A stretch of DNA of 64,000 nucleotides from NCBI RefSeq assembly GCF_008245225.1, contig NZ_VTAW01000010.1, positions 62,001 to 126,000 on the forward strand, read 5' to 3'. This DNA comes from Natrialba swarupiae (GTDB taxonomy: Archaea; Halobacteriota; Halobacteria; Halobacteriales; Natrialbaceae). A model generated the notes under the pieces. The model saw only the letters and a program-made list of their open reading frames with translations. It was not told the DNA's origin and made no database searches. Positions 17,812-26,656 of the stretch are shown here, piece after piece. The translations under genes and the position numbers were made by a program. Numbering within the stretch: the first letter of the stretch is position 1; each line of letters opens with the position of its first letter.

Positions 17812-18375
17812 GGTCAACCCGAACCCGCTCGCCGGTTCGAGCCGCCTCGTAGGCGGCCTCCGGTAGGGCCGTCACCCGGCGCGTCTCGTGCAGTCGCCGG
17901 CGGCTCCGTCCCCTCGAGAACGCTATCGACGAACGCGTCGGCGCGAGACGGATCCTGGCGCGGATCGACGTAAGGGACGAACTCGTTGACGTCGGCGTCG
18001 ATCTCGAAGACGTCGCGTGCATCGTCTAGATCGGTCGCCAGGGGCTTGTCGTAGTAGACGTGGCGGTCGTGCTCGAGCGCGGCGACGATCTGCTCGTGAT
18101 GGTGAGTGTGTGGCGTTCCGATCACCACCGCGTCCAGGTCGGCCGCTTCCTCCTCGAGCAACTCGAGGGAGTCGGTGTACTGGCTCGCGTGGAACGTCGA
18201 ACGTACGCCCGGTGCCGATGAGGGTGTCAGCATCGAGAACACAGAGGGCGCTCACTGCCGCGTCTTCATGGGTGTGAAACTGGCCGCCAACAGTGGTTCC
18301 GATGTATCCGAGTCCAACGATACCGACCGAATCGGTGCGATCGAACGGGATCCGTCCATACCGACGCCACCACCT
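17812..18375 (-). pseudogene. Gfo/Idh/MocA-type oxidoreductase remnant
   Basis: Three fragments in different reverse frames belong together. The first is an N-terminal NAD-binding strand, SVGIVGLGYIGTTVGGQFHT, near 18300. Next, around 18100, comes the core PHTHHHEQIVAALEHDRHVYYDKPLA, with the dinucleotide-domain EKP-like signature YDKPL. The last is a C-terminal helix, EAAYEAARTGERVRV, near 17830. An intact member is about 350 residues. Here at least two frameshifts and a deletion of roughly 150 codons have removed the substrate-binding domain. Confidence 0.7.
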
Positions 18376-18404
18376 CGAACCGCCTGTACGTGCGGGACTC
18401 TCTC

Positions 18405-18486
18405 ATACGGACTGCTGTACCTGTGTCCCGCTGCTCCCGGGACCCGGTATCCGGGAGCGACGGTGATGACGTACAGTAAACCGTAT
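18405..18486. repeat. Repeat family C, copy C2
   Basis: Terminal inverted repeats ATACGGACTGCTGTAC and GTACAGTAAACCGTAT enclose an inner stem CGCTGCTCCCGG/CCGGGAGCGACG. It lies between the oxidoreductase pseudogene and the glutaredoxin gene. Confidence 0.85.
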
Positions 18487-18538
18487 CACAATTCGAACCC
18501 GTATCGCTTTCCGACCGGGTCAACAACGACGGGGTACG

Positions 18539-18775
18539 ATGGTCACGATCTATGCCCTCGAGGGCTGTCCGTACTGTGAAACCGTCTCCGATCGACTCGA
18601 CGAGGCCGACGTCGACTACGAGTGCGAGTGGGTCCCCGCGTTGCACTCCGGACGCGACGAAATCAAGCGCATCTCCGGACAGCGCGCCGTCCCGGTACTC
18701 GTCGATGAGGACCGCGGAGTCACGATGGCGGAGTCCGAAAATATCCTCGAGTACGTCGACCGGACGCTCGCCTGA
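18539..18775 (+). CDS. Glutaredoxin-like protein
   Basis: The 78-residue thioredoxin-fold protein has the active-site motif CPYC at residues 10-13, the TVP-like cis-Pro segment RAVPVLVD and the C-terminal ESENILEYVDRTL. It should reduce disulfides or mixed disulfides. In haloarchaea the likely partner is gamma-glutamylcysteine rather than glutathione, which is family knowledge. It is a monocistronic gene. Confidence 0.88.
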   Translation: MVTIYALEGCPYCETVSDRLDEADVDYECEWVPALHSGRDEIKRISGQRAVPVLVDEDRGVTMAESENILEYVDRTLA

Positions 18776-19007
18776 CGACCCGACCGCCGTCGTTTCGCAC
18801 TCGGAGATGCACTTACTCGCACTCGACACCAACAACTCGATCGTGGCTGTCGAGTCCAGGCGCGTCCAGCCATACCGAGCGGTTATAGGTCGACACTATC
18901 GATTCGAACGTCGTCCCAACCGATTCGTAGCTTCGTACTATACGGACGTTACACGTCCCTTGCCGACGGTGGACGGTTGCTACTGTCTACCAACCGTCCG
19001 CATAACA
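18776..19007. other. Intergenic stretch, no supported gene
   Basis: Codon usage is poor in all frames and no family motif is seen. Several AT-rich steps could be promoter elements for the small frame that follows. Confidence 0.45.
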
Positions 19008-19154
19008 ATGGGGCACGCACCCGACGAATCTCCCGCGGGGATACAAGGCCCCGCCGGGTATGCGTTCGGCCCAGACATCACCGTGCTGCCAAGCCGATTG
19101 CGTGCGTTCGTGCCCGGATCGCTCGAAAGTGGACTCGCCCCCGCTTCGAGTTAG
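19008..19154 (+). CDS. Possible 48-residue protein
   Basis: A forward frame starting at ATG 19008 encodes a 48-residue peptide (MGHAPDESPAGIQGPAGYAF, then a mixed Pro/Ser-rich remainder). It has G/C-rich third positions and no recognised family. A very GC-rich hairpin (GGGGCGGGCCCCGCCC at about 19174) follows its stop. It could equally be noncoding; support is weak. Confidence 0.3.
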   Translation: MGHAPDESPAGIQGPAGYAFGPDITVLPSRLRAFVPGSLESGLAPASS

Positions 19155-19216
19155 CTCATGTCTCTCACGCCGGGGCGGGCCCCGCCCCCGCCCAGGTTTC
19201 GAATTACCAGCCCGTC

Positions 19217-19657
19217 TCACTCGCTAGCACTCGAGTCGTCGACCTGGCGATCGGATTCCTCGAAGGCGTCGGCCAGCCACGCGTCGATGATCGCCGTGTG
19301 TACCGTCCGGAGGCCGGCGTTCTGGATCGTCCCCGCCGCCTCGAACAGTTCGCGAGCGGTCGCGACGGTTTCGGGTTCGGCTGCCAGGTAGGTGAGAACG
19401 AAATCCTCGGGATCGACCGCGTTCACGGCGTCGAAGTCGGCGGCGTCGTAGAGGGATGCGAACTCGGCGACGACCTCGGCGAGGAGGTCGTCGGTCGCGT
19501 CCGCTCCCGGATCGCCCACCGTGACGCCGGACGCTGCGGGGTCGAAGTACTCCTCGATGTCGACGACGCCGGCCCGTTCGTACAGGTAGTCGCCGAGGCG
19601 GTCGCAGACGGGCCTCGAGACGTAGACGCCGACGAGCGTGTACCGATCTTCGGTCAT
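19217..19657 (-). CDS. Acidic protein of unknown function
   Basis: The 146-residue soluble, acidic protein is mainly helical, with an N-terminal YTLVGVYVSRPVCDRLGDYL segment. I do not recognise the family. The ATG at 19657 gives the MTEDRYTL start; a longer frame adds only seven codons. It is divergent from dnaJ, with 149 nt between starts. Codon usage is typical of a real gene. Confidence 0.65.
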   Translation of the reverse strand: MTEDRYTLVGVYVSRPVCDRLGDYLYERAGVVDIEEYFDPAASGVTVGDPGADATDDLLAEVVAEFASLYDAADFDAVNAVDPEDFVLTYLAAEPETVATARELFEAAGTIQNAGLRTVHTAIIDAWLADAFEESDRQVDDSSASE

Positions 19658-19806
19658 GCGCGACGGTTGGGCGCGCATCCCCTCAAACGTACGGCATTTC
19701 TTTCACCGGAAGCGCCACCGGGGAGATTCCGCCACTGCCCGTCGAAGCGGGGTTCATTCGGGAACGGTCGTTTCAAGTGGATCAACCGATTACCGTGTGG
19801 CAACGA

Positions 19807-20964
19807 ATGAGCGAGGATTTCTACGACGTTCTCGGCGTGAGCCCAGACGCCTCTGCCGAGGAGATCAAACAGGCCTACCGGGAGAAGGCGACGGAGTACC
19901 ATCCGGACGTCAGCGACGATCCGGACGCCGAGGAGAAGTTCAAGAAGATCCAGAAAGCAAAACAGGTTCTGACCGACGAGGAGAAGCGCCAGGCCTACGA
20001 CCGGATGGGCCACGATCGCTACGAGCAGGCCGAAAAACACGGCTACGACGCCGGATCTGGCGGTGCCCGCGGCATGGGCGGCGATCCGTTCGGCGGCATG
20101 GGCGGTGGCGGCATGGGCGGCGGTCTCGGCGACATCTTCGAGCAGGTGTTCGGCGGCGGTGGCGGCCGCGGACGCCGCCGTCCACGAAAGGGTCAGGACC
20201 TCCGAACCGGCCTCGAGATCGATCTCGAGGAGGCGTTCGACGGTGCCGAAAAGCAGTTTACGATCGAACGGCCGGAAACCTGTGAGGCCTGTGACGGCGA
20301 GGGCCACCCCCCGGACGCGGACGTCAGGACCTGTCCCGAGTGTCAGGGACAGGGGCAGGTAACCCAGGTCCAGCAGACGCCGCTTGGCCGCGTCCAGCAG
20401 ACGACGACGTGTCCTCGCTGTGAGGGCGAGGGGAAACTGTACTCCGAGACGTGTAGCGAGTGTCATGGCGAGGGCTACGTGCGAAACGAAACGACGCTGA
20501 CCGTCGAAATTCCGCCCGGTATCCAGGACGGACAGACCCTCCGAATGGAGAGAGAGGGTGCACCCAGCCCCGAAGGTGGACCCGACGGGGACCTCCTCAT
20601 CGACGTCGCGATCCGCGATCACGAGGAGTTCGAACGTGAAGGCGACGACCTGCGCTTCCGGCTTCCGATCTCGTTCCCGCAGGGGACGTTCGGCGACAAC
20701 GTCGAGGTCCCGACGCTCGATGGTGCGGCGGAGTTCGAGATTCCACGCGGTACCCAAAGCGGCGAGGTCTTCCGCCTCGAGGGAAAGGGCATGCCCCGCC
20801 TGCGCGGACGCGGCCAGGGTGACCTCTACGTCCAGGTCCAGATCGTCACGCCCCAGTCGCTCAACGACGAACAGCGCGAGGCCCTCGAGGCGTTCGCCGA
20901 AGCCGGCGGCGACGAGATCGAAGTCAAGGAGGGGTTCTTCGAGAAGATCAAGCGAGCGTTCTAG
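19807..20964 (+). CDS. dnaJ: Chaperone DnaJ
   Basis: A full-length 385-residue type I DnaJ. It has a J domain with the HPD motif at about residue 33, a G/F-rich linker with GGMGGGGMGGG repeats, and four CxxCxGxG zinc knuckles (CEACDGEG, CPECQGQG, CPRCEGEG, CSECHGEG). The two beta-barrel substrate domains follow. It stimulates DnaK ATPase and delivers unfolded proteins. dnaK and grpE, often adjacent in haloarchaea, are not in this window. Start chosen at ATG 19807, where the J domain begins. Confidence 0.96.
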   Translation: MSEDFYDVLGVSPDASAEEIKQAYREKATEYHPDVSDDPDAEEKFKKIQKAKQVLTDEEKRQAYDRMGHDRYEQAEKHGYDAGSGGARGMGGDPFGGMGGGGMGGGLGDIFEQVFGGGGGRGRRRPRKGQDLRTGLEIDLEEAFDGAEKQFTIERPETCEACDGEGHPPDADVRTCPECQGQGQVTQVQQTPLGRVQQTTTCPRCEGEGKLYSETCSECHGEGYVRNETTLTVEIPPGIQDGQTLRMEREGAPSPEGGPDGDLLIDVAIRDHEEFEREGDDLRFRLPISFPQGTFGDNVEVPTLDGAAEFEIPRGTQSGEVFRLEGKGMPRLRGRGQGDLYVQVQIVTPQSLNDEQREALEAFAEAGGDEIEVKEGFFEKIKRAF

Positions 20965-20992
20965 ACGATCGGTTCTCGTTCCGTTCTCACCA

Positions 20993-21068
20993 CTAGTGCT
21001 TTGGCACGCCCACACTACAGCGTCGAATTCGGTGGTGTGGTTCGAGTCGACGCTTGTCGAAGTACTAG
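20993..21068 (+). repeat. Repeat family A, copy A2
   Basis: A 76-nt element from CTAGTGCTTTGGCACGCCCA to GCTTGTCGAAGTACTAG, with CTAG at both ends. It lies 28 nt after the dnaJ stop. Confidence 0.85.
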
Positions 21069-21134
21069 CACCGTCCCAACTGGCGACACGTAAAATTAAG
21101 TCCGTCCTCGTTGATCGAACCTGTGGAGTTTCCG

Positions 21135-21728
21135 ATGACAGAACGACAGATACTGCTCCTCGCAGGCGACTTCGTCGAGGACTACGAGATTATGGTACCG
21201 TTTCAGGCGCTACAGATGGTCGGACACGACGTCCACGCGGTGTGTCCCGAAAAGGAGGCCGGTGACGTCTGTCCTACGGCGGTCCACGACTTCGAGGGCG
21301 ACCAGACCTACACCGAGAAGCCGGGGCACAACTTCGAACTGACCCACGACTTCGATTCGATCGATCCCGAGGAGTACGACGCGCTCGTCATTCCCGGCGG
21401 GCGCGCGCCGGAGTATCTCCGAACGTACGACGAGGTACTCGAGATCGTCCAACACTTCTTCGAGGCGGAGAAACCCGTCGCCGCGCTCTGTCACGGCGTC
21501 CAGCTACTCGCCGCCGCGGACGTCCTCGAGGGGCGAACCTGTACCGGCTATCCGGCCCTCGAGACCGACGTCCGCCTCGGCGGTGCGGAGTGGGCCGACG
21601 GCGTCACCCGCGACGAAACCCTCGTGACTGGGCAGGCCTGGCCCGACCATCCCGAGTGGCTCGCAGAGTTCCTCGAAGTGCTCGGGACCGACATCGACCA
21701 CGCCGAACCGGCCGCTGCGGACGATTGA
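21135..21728 (+). CDS. DJ-1/PfpI family protein
   Basis: The 197-residue protein has the class I glutamine-amidotransferase-like fold of the DJ-1/PfpI family. The nucleophile elbow [10 protein letters not shown] contains the conserved Cys-His pair, and [15 protein letters not shown] is the usual oxyanion-side motif. Members act as deglycases, chaperones or proteases; the specific activity is uncertain. Its TGA stop overlaps the first base of repeat C3. Confidence 0.88.
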   Translation: MTERQILLLAGDFVEDYEIMVPFQALQMVGHDVHAVCPEKEAGDVCPTAVHDFEGDQTYTEKPGHNFELTHDFDSIDPEEYDALVIPGGRAPEYLRTYDEVLEIVQHFFEAEKPVAALCHGVQLLAAADVLEGRTCTGYPALETDVRLGGAEWADGVTRDETLVTGQAWPDHPEWLAEFLEVLGTDIDHAEPAAADD

Positions 21729-21807
21729 TACGGTCTGCGATGACTGATTGGCGGTCGATCGCTCGTCGGTCTGCGATCGACCGGTACCGACTCGTCGCGG
21801 TCCGTAT
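21728..21807. repeat. Repeat family C, copy C3
   Basis: The element begins ATACGGTCTGCGATGACTG and ends CGTCGCGGTCCGTAT, with an inner stem GCGGTCGATCGC/GCGATCGACCG. The TGA stop of the DJ-1 gene forms TGATACGG with its first bases. A partial second copy (TACGGTCTGCTGTAAC) follows directly at 21810-21825. Confidence 0.8.
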
Positions 21808-21893
21808 GGTACGGTCTGCTGTAACTGGTTGTCACCGCACCCGAACGGACGCGAGTCGGCGTGCTTTTTTGCTCCGAGCGAGCACCTCGAGGT

Positions 21894-22628
21894 ATGACCG
21901 TCGCGACCGTCGACGACCTGCTCGCCCGCGACCGCCGCGACGAACGGACGGTACTGATCGACGCGACGGGCCGGTCGTTCGACGCCCACTGGTTCTGTAC
22001 GACGTCCTGGAAGGCCGGCAACTTCCTCCGGCACGCGGGCGTCCGCGAGGGCGTCACCGTCGGCGTCGTCGGCGAGGGCCCGCTCGCGCTGTTTGCGTTC
22101 CTCGGGACGACGCTGCTCGAGGGACGGACCCGATTCGGTCCCCCGACGGACCTCGCGGACGACGACGAGTTCCGGGCGCTCGTCGCCCCAGTCGACGACC
22201 TCGAGTCCGACCGGTACGACCTCCCGCGGGGTGCCCAGCGCGTCGGCTACGGCGACGCGCCCGCCGAACCGGGAATTCATCACTTCGACGCCGGCCTCTG
22301 GAGCGAAAACCCCTCCTTCCCGCCGCTGTCGATCGATCCCGACACCGAGATCCTGACCGACGGCAACCGAACCGTAAGCCACGGCGACGTCCTCGCGGCC
22401 GCGCGTACGATCGTCCAGGAGTACGGCATCGGGGCGGGCGATCGGGTCGTCGTCCACGAGTCGCTTACAGACCCTCGAGTCGTCACGGCAGGCGTGATCG
22501 CACCGCTGCTCGCGAACAGCGTAATCGTCCTGACCGACGGCAACGTCGATCCCCGATACGAGTTCGCCGTCTCGAGTTCGCCGGACTCCGACCGGACGCC
22601 GATCGATCCAACGACGGTCTCGTTTTGA
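21894..22628 (+). CDS. Short AMP-binding-enzyme-like protein
   Basis: The 244-residue product resembles the N-terminal part of acyl-CoA/acetyl-CoA synthetases of the ANL superfamily, with segments such as SWKAGNFLRHAGVREGVTVG and GAGDRVVVHESLTDPRVV. It lacks the P-loop-like TSGTTG motif and the C-terminal lid. It is therefore probably not an active synthetase. Similar short proteins seem to occur in other haloarchaea, so it may be a fixed form rather than a truncation. Function unknown. Confidence 0.6.
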   Translation: MTVATVDDLLARDRRDERTVLIDATGRSFDAHWFCTTSWKAGNFLRHAGVREGVTVGVVGEGPLALFAFLGTTLLEGRTRFGPPTDLADDDEFRALVAPVDDLESDRYDLPRGAQRVGYGDAPAEPGIHHFDAGLWSENPSFPPLSIDPDTEILTDGNRTVSHGDVLAAARTIVQEYGIGAGDRVVVHESLTDPRVVTAGVIAPLLANSVIVLTDGNVDPRYEFAVSSSPDSDRTPIDPTTVSF

Positions 22629-22766
22629 GCGTCGATCGGCGCAATCCCGAGATCGATCCGTACCCGACAGCAGTCCGTCCGAATCGAGGGACGCGACTCC
22701 CGACGGCGTCCTCGCCGTGACGGTGACCCGCAAACCCTTTTGCCCGCACGTGCCCTACGTCGAAGT

Positions 22767-23369
22767 ATGTACGTGCGGGACGCGAAAAACAGGGAAGAAG
22801 TCTGGTTGCTCGACCACATCGAGTCGATGGGGCTCGACGACACGGCGTTCCGCTCGCGCGACTACGTCGTCGCGATCGACGAGGAGTCCGGCGAAAAGGC
22901 CGGATTCGGGCGAATCCGCGTCCACAAGTTCGGCCCCGACTCGGACGACGACGAAATCCACGAGGTCTGCGAACTGACCAGCATCGGCGTCCTCGAGGGA
23001 TGGCGCGAACAAGGCGTCGGGGCCCACGTCGTCGAGCGCCTCGTCGAGTACGCGAGCGACCAGGGGTTCGAGACCGTCTACACGCTGACCGGCGAGGGCG
23101 GCTACCTCGCCCAGTTTGGCTTCCAGCGCATCGACGAATCTCGACTGCCGGAGCCGCTCCAACGGCGCCTCGAGGAAAAACGGGACGGCGTCGATCCCGA
23201 TGCGAAGCCGCTCGCGATCGACGTCGTGGAGTTCCGAATGCCGGATCGGCTTCGAGAGGCGTTCAAGCGAGCACCGGAGGGACGGGAGGAAGCCTCGACC
23301 GACGAGACGCCCGAGGACTTCGGCATCGATCCCGACTCGGCGACCTACAAGTACGACACCGGCCGCTGA
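22767..23369 (+). CDS. GNAT family N-acetyltransferase
   Basis: The 200-residue GNAT protein has a typical acetyl-CoA binding motif A, ELTSIGVLEGWREQGVGAHV, in which the QGVGAH loop fits Q/R-x-x-G-x-G/A. The following YLAQFGFQRI is motif B. The substrate is unknown. The start MYVRDAKNREEVWLLDHI matches the family; the longer frame adds nine residues and was rejected. Confidence 0.82.
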   Translation: MYVRDAKNREEVWLLDHIESMGLDDTAFRSRDYVVAIDEESGEKAGFGRIRVHKFGPDSDDDEIHEVCELTSIGVLEGWREQGVGAHVVERLVEYASDQGFETVYTLTGEGGYLAQFGFQRIDESRLPEPLQRRLEEKRDGVDPDAKPLAIDVVEFRMPDRLREAFKRAPEGREEASTDETPEDFGIDPDSATYKYDTGR

Positions 23370-23505
23370 CGCGGGTCGACCGATTTCGCGATGACGCCGT
23401 GGCTGTCTCTTTTGTCCCTCCAACCGTCGGCTCGGGTTAGATGTCCAACAGGTTAGAGAATCAGGTCACCAACCTTCAAGCACCGTCATCCCCTCCGTTC
23501 CGACA

Positions 23506-25188
23506 ATGTTCGACCCCGACGAGCTCGAGGAGATCCGCGCGGGTCACGAGCAGTGGCACGAGGAGTCGGTCGAGCCGGTGATTGATCGGTTCGGCGAGCG
23601 AAAGGAGACGTTCACGACGGATACGGGGGGCCAGGAGGTCGACCGGCTGTATACGCCCGCCGACGTCGGCGATCTGGACTATCAGGACGATCTAGGAAAC
23701 CCAGGCGAACCACCGTACACCCGCGGCGTCTACTCGACGGGCTATCGCGGTCGGCTGTGGACGATGCGTCAGTACGCCGGCTTCTCGACGCCCGAAGACA
23801 CCAACGAGCGGTATCACTACCTGCTCGATCAAGGCCAGACGGGGCTCTCGATGGCGTTCGACCTACCGACGCAGATGGGATACGACTCGGACGACGCGAT
23901 GGCCGCCGGCGAGGTCGGCAAGGCTGGCGTCGCGATCGACTCGCTTTCCGATATGGAGACGGTGTTCGACGGCATCCCGCTCGACGAGGTGTCGACGTCG
24001 ATGACGATCAACGCGCCAGCGTCCGTGTTACTCGCGATGTACATCGCGGTCGGTGACGAGCAGGGCGTCGACCGCGCGGAGTTGCGAGGCACGATCCAGA
24101 ACGATCTCCTGAAGGAGTACATCGCACGCAACACCTACATCTATCCGCCGGAGCCGTCGATGCGGATCATCACCGACATCTTCGAGTTCTGTGCCGCGGA
24201 GACGCCGAAATTCAACACGATCTCGATCTCCGGCTACCACATCCGCGAGGCTGGTTCGACCGCAGCACAGGAACTCGCCTTTACCCTCGGCAACGGCATC
24301 GAGTACGTCGAGGCAGCGATCGACGCCGGGCTCGACGTCGACGAGTTCGCACCCCAGCTCTCCTTTTTCTTCAACGGTCACAACAACATCTTCGAGGAAG
24401 TCGCGAAGTTCCGTGCCGCCCGCCGAATGTGGCACGACATCATGGAAGAGCGCTTCGACGCGCAAAACCCCAAATCCAAACAGCTCAAATTCCACACCCA
24501 GACCGCAGGCTCGATGCTGACCGCCCAACAGATCGAGAACAACGTCGTCCGCGTCGCGTATCAGGCGCTTGCGGCGGTTCTGGGAGGCACCCAGAGTCTC
24601 CACACCAACGGCAAAGACGAGGCGCTCGCACTGCCAACGGAGGAATCCGTCCGTACGGCCCTGCGAACGCAGCAGATCCTCGCTCACGAATCCGGCGCGG
24701 CCGACACGGTCGATCCCCTCGCCGGCAGCTACTACGTCGAGTCGCTGACCGACGAGGTCGAAGCCGACGCGTACGACATCCTCGAGGCGGTCGACGAGCG
24801 GGGCGGCATGCTCGAGGCCGCCGATCAGCAGTGGGTCCAACGCCAGATCCAGGATACGGCGTTCGACCGCCAGAAGGAGATCGAGTCGGGCGAACGGATC
24901 ATCGTCGGCGTCAACGAGTTCGAGGTCGACGAAGACCCCGAGATGGACGTCCAGGAAGTCACCGAGGAAGACCAAAGACGCCAGATCGATCACCTCGAGT
25001 CCGTTCGCGAGGAACGCGACGACGAGGCCGTCGAGGCGACCCTCGAAGCGCTACGCGAGACCGCCCGCGGCGACGAGAACCTGATGCCGGCGATCATCGA
25101 CGCCGTGAAGGCGTACGCGACGGTCGGTGAGATCTGTACCGTCCTCCGCGAGGAGTTCGGCGAGTACCAGCCCGGAACCGCGATCTAG
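23506..25188 (+). CDS. Methylmalonyl-CoA mutase, catalytic (large) subunit
   Basis: The 560-residue protein matches the TIM-barrel catalytic subunit of archaeal methylmalonyl-CoA mutase. It has the substrate-channel [20 protein letters not shown] region, [14 protein letters not shown] and [15 protein letters not shown]. The B12-binding domain is absent, as in archaea where a separate small subunit supplies it; no such gene is seen here. It interconverts methylmalonyl-CoA and succinyl-CoA in propionate and odd-chain metabolism. The TAG stop lies inside the end of repeat A3. Confidence 0.95.
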   Translation: MFDPDELEEIRAGHEQWHEESVEPVIDRFGERKETFTTDTGGQEVDRLYTPADVGDLDYQDDLGNPGEPPYTRGVYSTGYRGRLWTMRQYAGFSTPEDTNERYHYLLDQGQTGLSMAFDLPTQMGYDSDDAMAAGEVGKAGVAIDSLSDMETVFDGIPLDEVSTSMTINAPASVLLAMYIAVGDEQGVDRAELRGTIQNDLLKEYIARNTYIYPPEPSMRIITDIFEFCAAETPKFNTISISGYHIREAGSTAAQELAFTLGNGIEYVEAAIDAGLDVDEFAPQLSFFFNGHNNIFEEVAKFRAARRMWHDIMEERFDAQNPKSKQLKFHTQTAGSMLTAQQIENNVVRVAYQALAAVLGGTQSLHTNGKDEALALPTEESVRTALRTQQILAHESGAADTVDPLAGSYYVESLTDEVEADAYDILEAVDERGGMLEAADQQWVQRQIQDTAFDRQKEIESGERIIVGVNEFEVDEDPEMDVQEVTEEDQRRQIDHLESVREERDDEAVEATLEALRETARGDENLMPAIIDAVKAYATVGEICTVLREEFGEYQPGTAI

Positions 25189-25260
25189 TACTTCGACAAG
25201 CGTCGACTCGGACCACACCACCGAATTCGACCCTGTAGTGTGGGCGTGCCAAAGCACTAG
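25185..25260 (-). repeat. Repeat family A, copy A3
   Basis: The reverse orientation of A2 and nearly identical to it. It runs CTAGTACTTCGACAAGCGTC to GTGCCAAAGCACTAG. The first CTAG contains the TAG stop codon of the mutase gene. Confidence 0.85.
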
Positions 25261-25261
25261 T

Positions 25262-25480
25262 CGATCCGACCGTCGACTCGTTCTCATCTGCACCCAGAAC
25301 GAGTACTCCGATCGATCCGACGGTGGTGACGTCTCGCTCGTTAGCGATGCGTCGGGCGGCCAGATCGTCGGTAGCGAGCGTTCCGTCGCGTTGGATCACG
25401 CCGCGAACCGTGCTCTGTTCAACGGCCACACAATCGACATTCCAATCTGCGATCACACTCAAGTCGACGGACGAGGATGT
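25262..25480 (-). pseudogene. Remnant of a PIN-like toxin protein (DUF3368-like)
   Basis: A reverse frame in the gap between the mutase and cyclodeaminase genes encodes about 70 residues, including LATDDLAARRIANERDVTTV and GSIGVLV. This is the C-terminal half of PIN-like nucleases, where TDDLAAR supplies an acidic metal ligand. The N-terminal half is missing, and the far end runs into repeat A3. It is presumably a dead toxin-antitoxin remnant. Confidence 0.5.
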
Positions 25481-25486
25481 TCGAAT

Positions 25487-26473
25487 ATGGTTCGCGTCCT
25501 CTCGGACTCGGATGTCGCGTCGGTGCTCGACCTCGAGGCGTTGCTTCCGATCGTCGCAGACGCCTTCGAGCGCCAGTACGTCGGGGCTGTCACCCGGCCG
25601 GATCGCCCTCACTACCCGATCGGAACCGGGCTCAACCCGGACCAGCCGACGGAGCCGACCGGAACTGGCCTCTGTATGCCTGCGTACGTCCACGGAGCGA
25701 GCTACACTGCGACGAAACTCGTGACGGTCTGTGCGGACAACGCCGAACGCGGATTGCCGACCGTTACGGCCCAGATCTCACTCGCCGACGCGGAGACCGG
25801 TCAACCCGCCGGCTACCTGGCGGGAAACCGGATCACCAGCGCCCGGACCGGCTGTATTGGCGGACTAGCCGCCCGGGAACTCGCCGTCGACGGATCGATC
25901 GATCTGGCGGTGATCGGTGCCGGCACACAGGCCCGCTGGCAGACCAGAGCGATCGCCGCCGCGATCGGCTCCGCCCTCAACTCCGTTCGGATCTACGCGC
26001 CGAGCGACTCACGATTCGAGTGTGCGGCCGACCTCTCTGCCGAGATCGACGCTCCCGTCGACTCCGTCTCGAGCCCCCACGAAGCCGTCGACGGTGCGAC
26101 CATCGTCGTTACGGCGACGACCAGCGCGGACCCGGTGTTTCCCGGCGACACGCTCGCTGCGGGCACGCTCGTGGTCGCCGTCGGCGCGTACACCCCCGAG
26201 ATGCAGGAACTGGACGCGACGACGATCGAACGGGCGGATCGCGTCTTCGGAGACGTTCCCGACGAGGCCGCAGAAACCGGCGATCTACGCGAGTATCCCG
26301 ATCTCGAGGTGGCGCCGTTCGGCGGCGTCCACGCGGGCGAGTTCGGTCGGCACTCGGACGACGAGATCCTCGTCCTCGAGTCGGTCGGATCCGCGGTTCT
26401 CGACGCGGCGACCGCAGAGTACGTCTTGGATCGAGCGGACGAGGCGGAAATCGGAACGACGGTTTTATTATAA
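25487..26473 (+). CDS. Ornithine cyclodeaminase/mu-crystallin family protein
   Basis: The 328-residue protein has the family's NAD-binding core IDLAVIGAGTQARWQTRAI, preceded by NRITSARTGCIGGLAAREL. The stretch KLVTVCADNAERGLPTV holds the substrate-binding Lys. Members include ornithine cyclodeaminase, alanine dehydrogenase and ketimine reductase. The exact substrate cannot be read from the sequence. The ATG at 25487 starts the conserved MVRVLSDSDV; the much longer frame upstream reads through repeat A3 and is rejected. Confidence 0.85.
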   Translation: MVRVLSDSDVASVLDLEALLPIVADAFERQYVGAVTRPDRPHYPIGTGLNPDQPTEPTGTGLCMPAYVHGASYTATKLVTVCADNAERGLPTVTAQISLADAETGQPAGYLAGNRITSARTGCIGGLAARELAVDGSIDLAVIGAGTQARWQTRAIAAAIGSALNSVRIYAPSDSRFECAADLSAEIDAPVDSVSSPHEAVDGATIVVTATTSADPVFPGDTLAAGTLVVAVGAYTPEMQELDATTIERADRVFGDVPDEAAETGDLREYPDLEVAPFGGVHAGEFGRHSDDEILVLESVGSAVLDAATAEYVLDRADEAEIGTTVLL

Positions 26474-26578
26474 GTCGGTCGGTACGAGACCAGCAATCGG
26501 ACGGTACCGATCGCGGCCGATTCCTCGGCCACGACACTGAAATACGGGCTTCGCAAAGTAGTTGCTGACTGTCCGTCG

Positions 26579-26656
26579 ATGTTCAACACGAAGGCCGCCT
26601 CTCCCGGAGGCGACGAGACGTCGAACGCGCCACTGGAGGTGAGCCAGCGACAGTGA
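26579..26656 (+). CDS. Possible 25-residue leader peptide
   Basis: ATG 26579 opens a 25-codon frame, MFNTKAASPGGDETSNAPLE and five more residues. Its TGA at 26654-26656 overlaps the GTG start of the sensor gene (GTGA). The arrangement suggests translational coupling. No homologue is known to me. Confidence 0.35.
   Translation: MFNTKAASPGGDETSNAPLEVSQRQ

Noticed and set aside
17528-17866. Forward 112-residue frame after the zinc-ribbon gene
   Set aside because: GTG start, mixed codon usage, no motif, and the 3' end overlaps the oxidoreductase pseudogene.
25127-25486. A longer ornithine cyclodeaminase starting inside the mutase gene
   Set aside because: The extension reads through the end of the mutase, repeat A3 and the PIN-like remnant; the family N-terminus starts at 25487.
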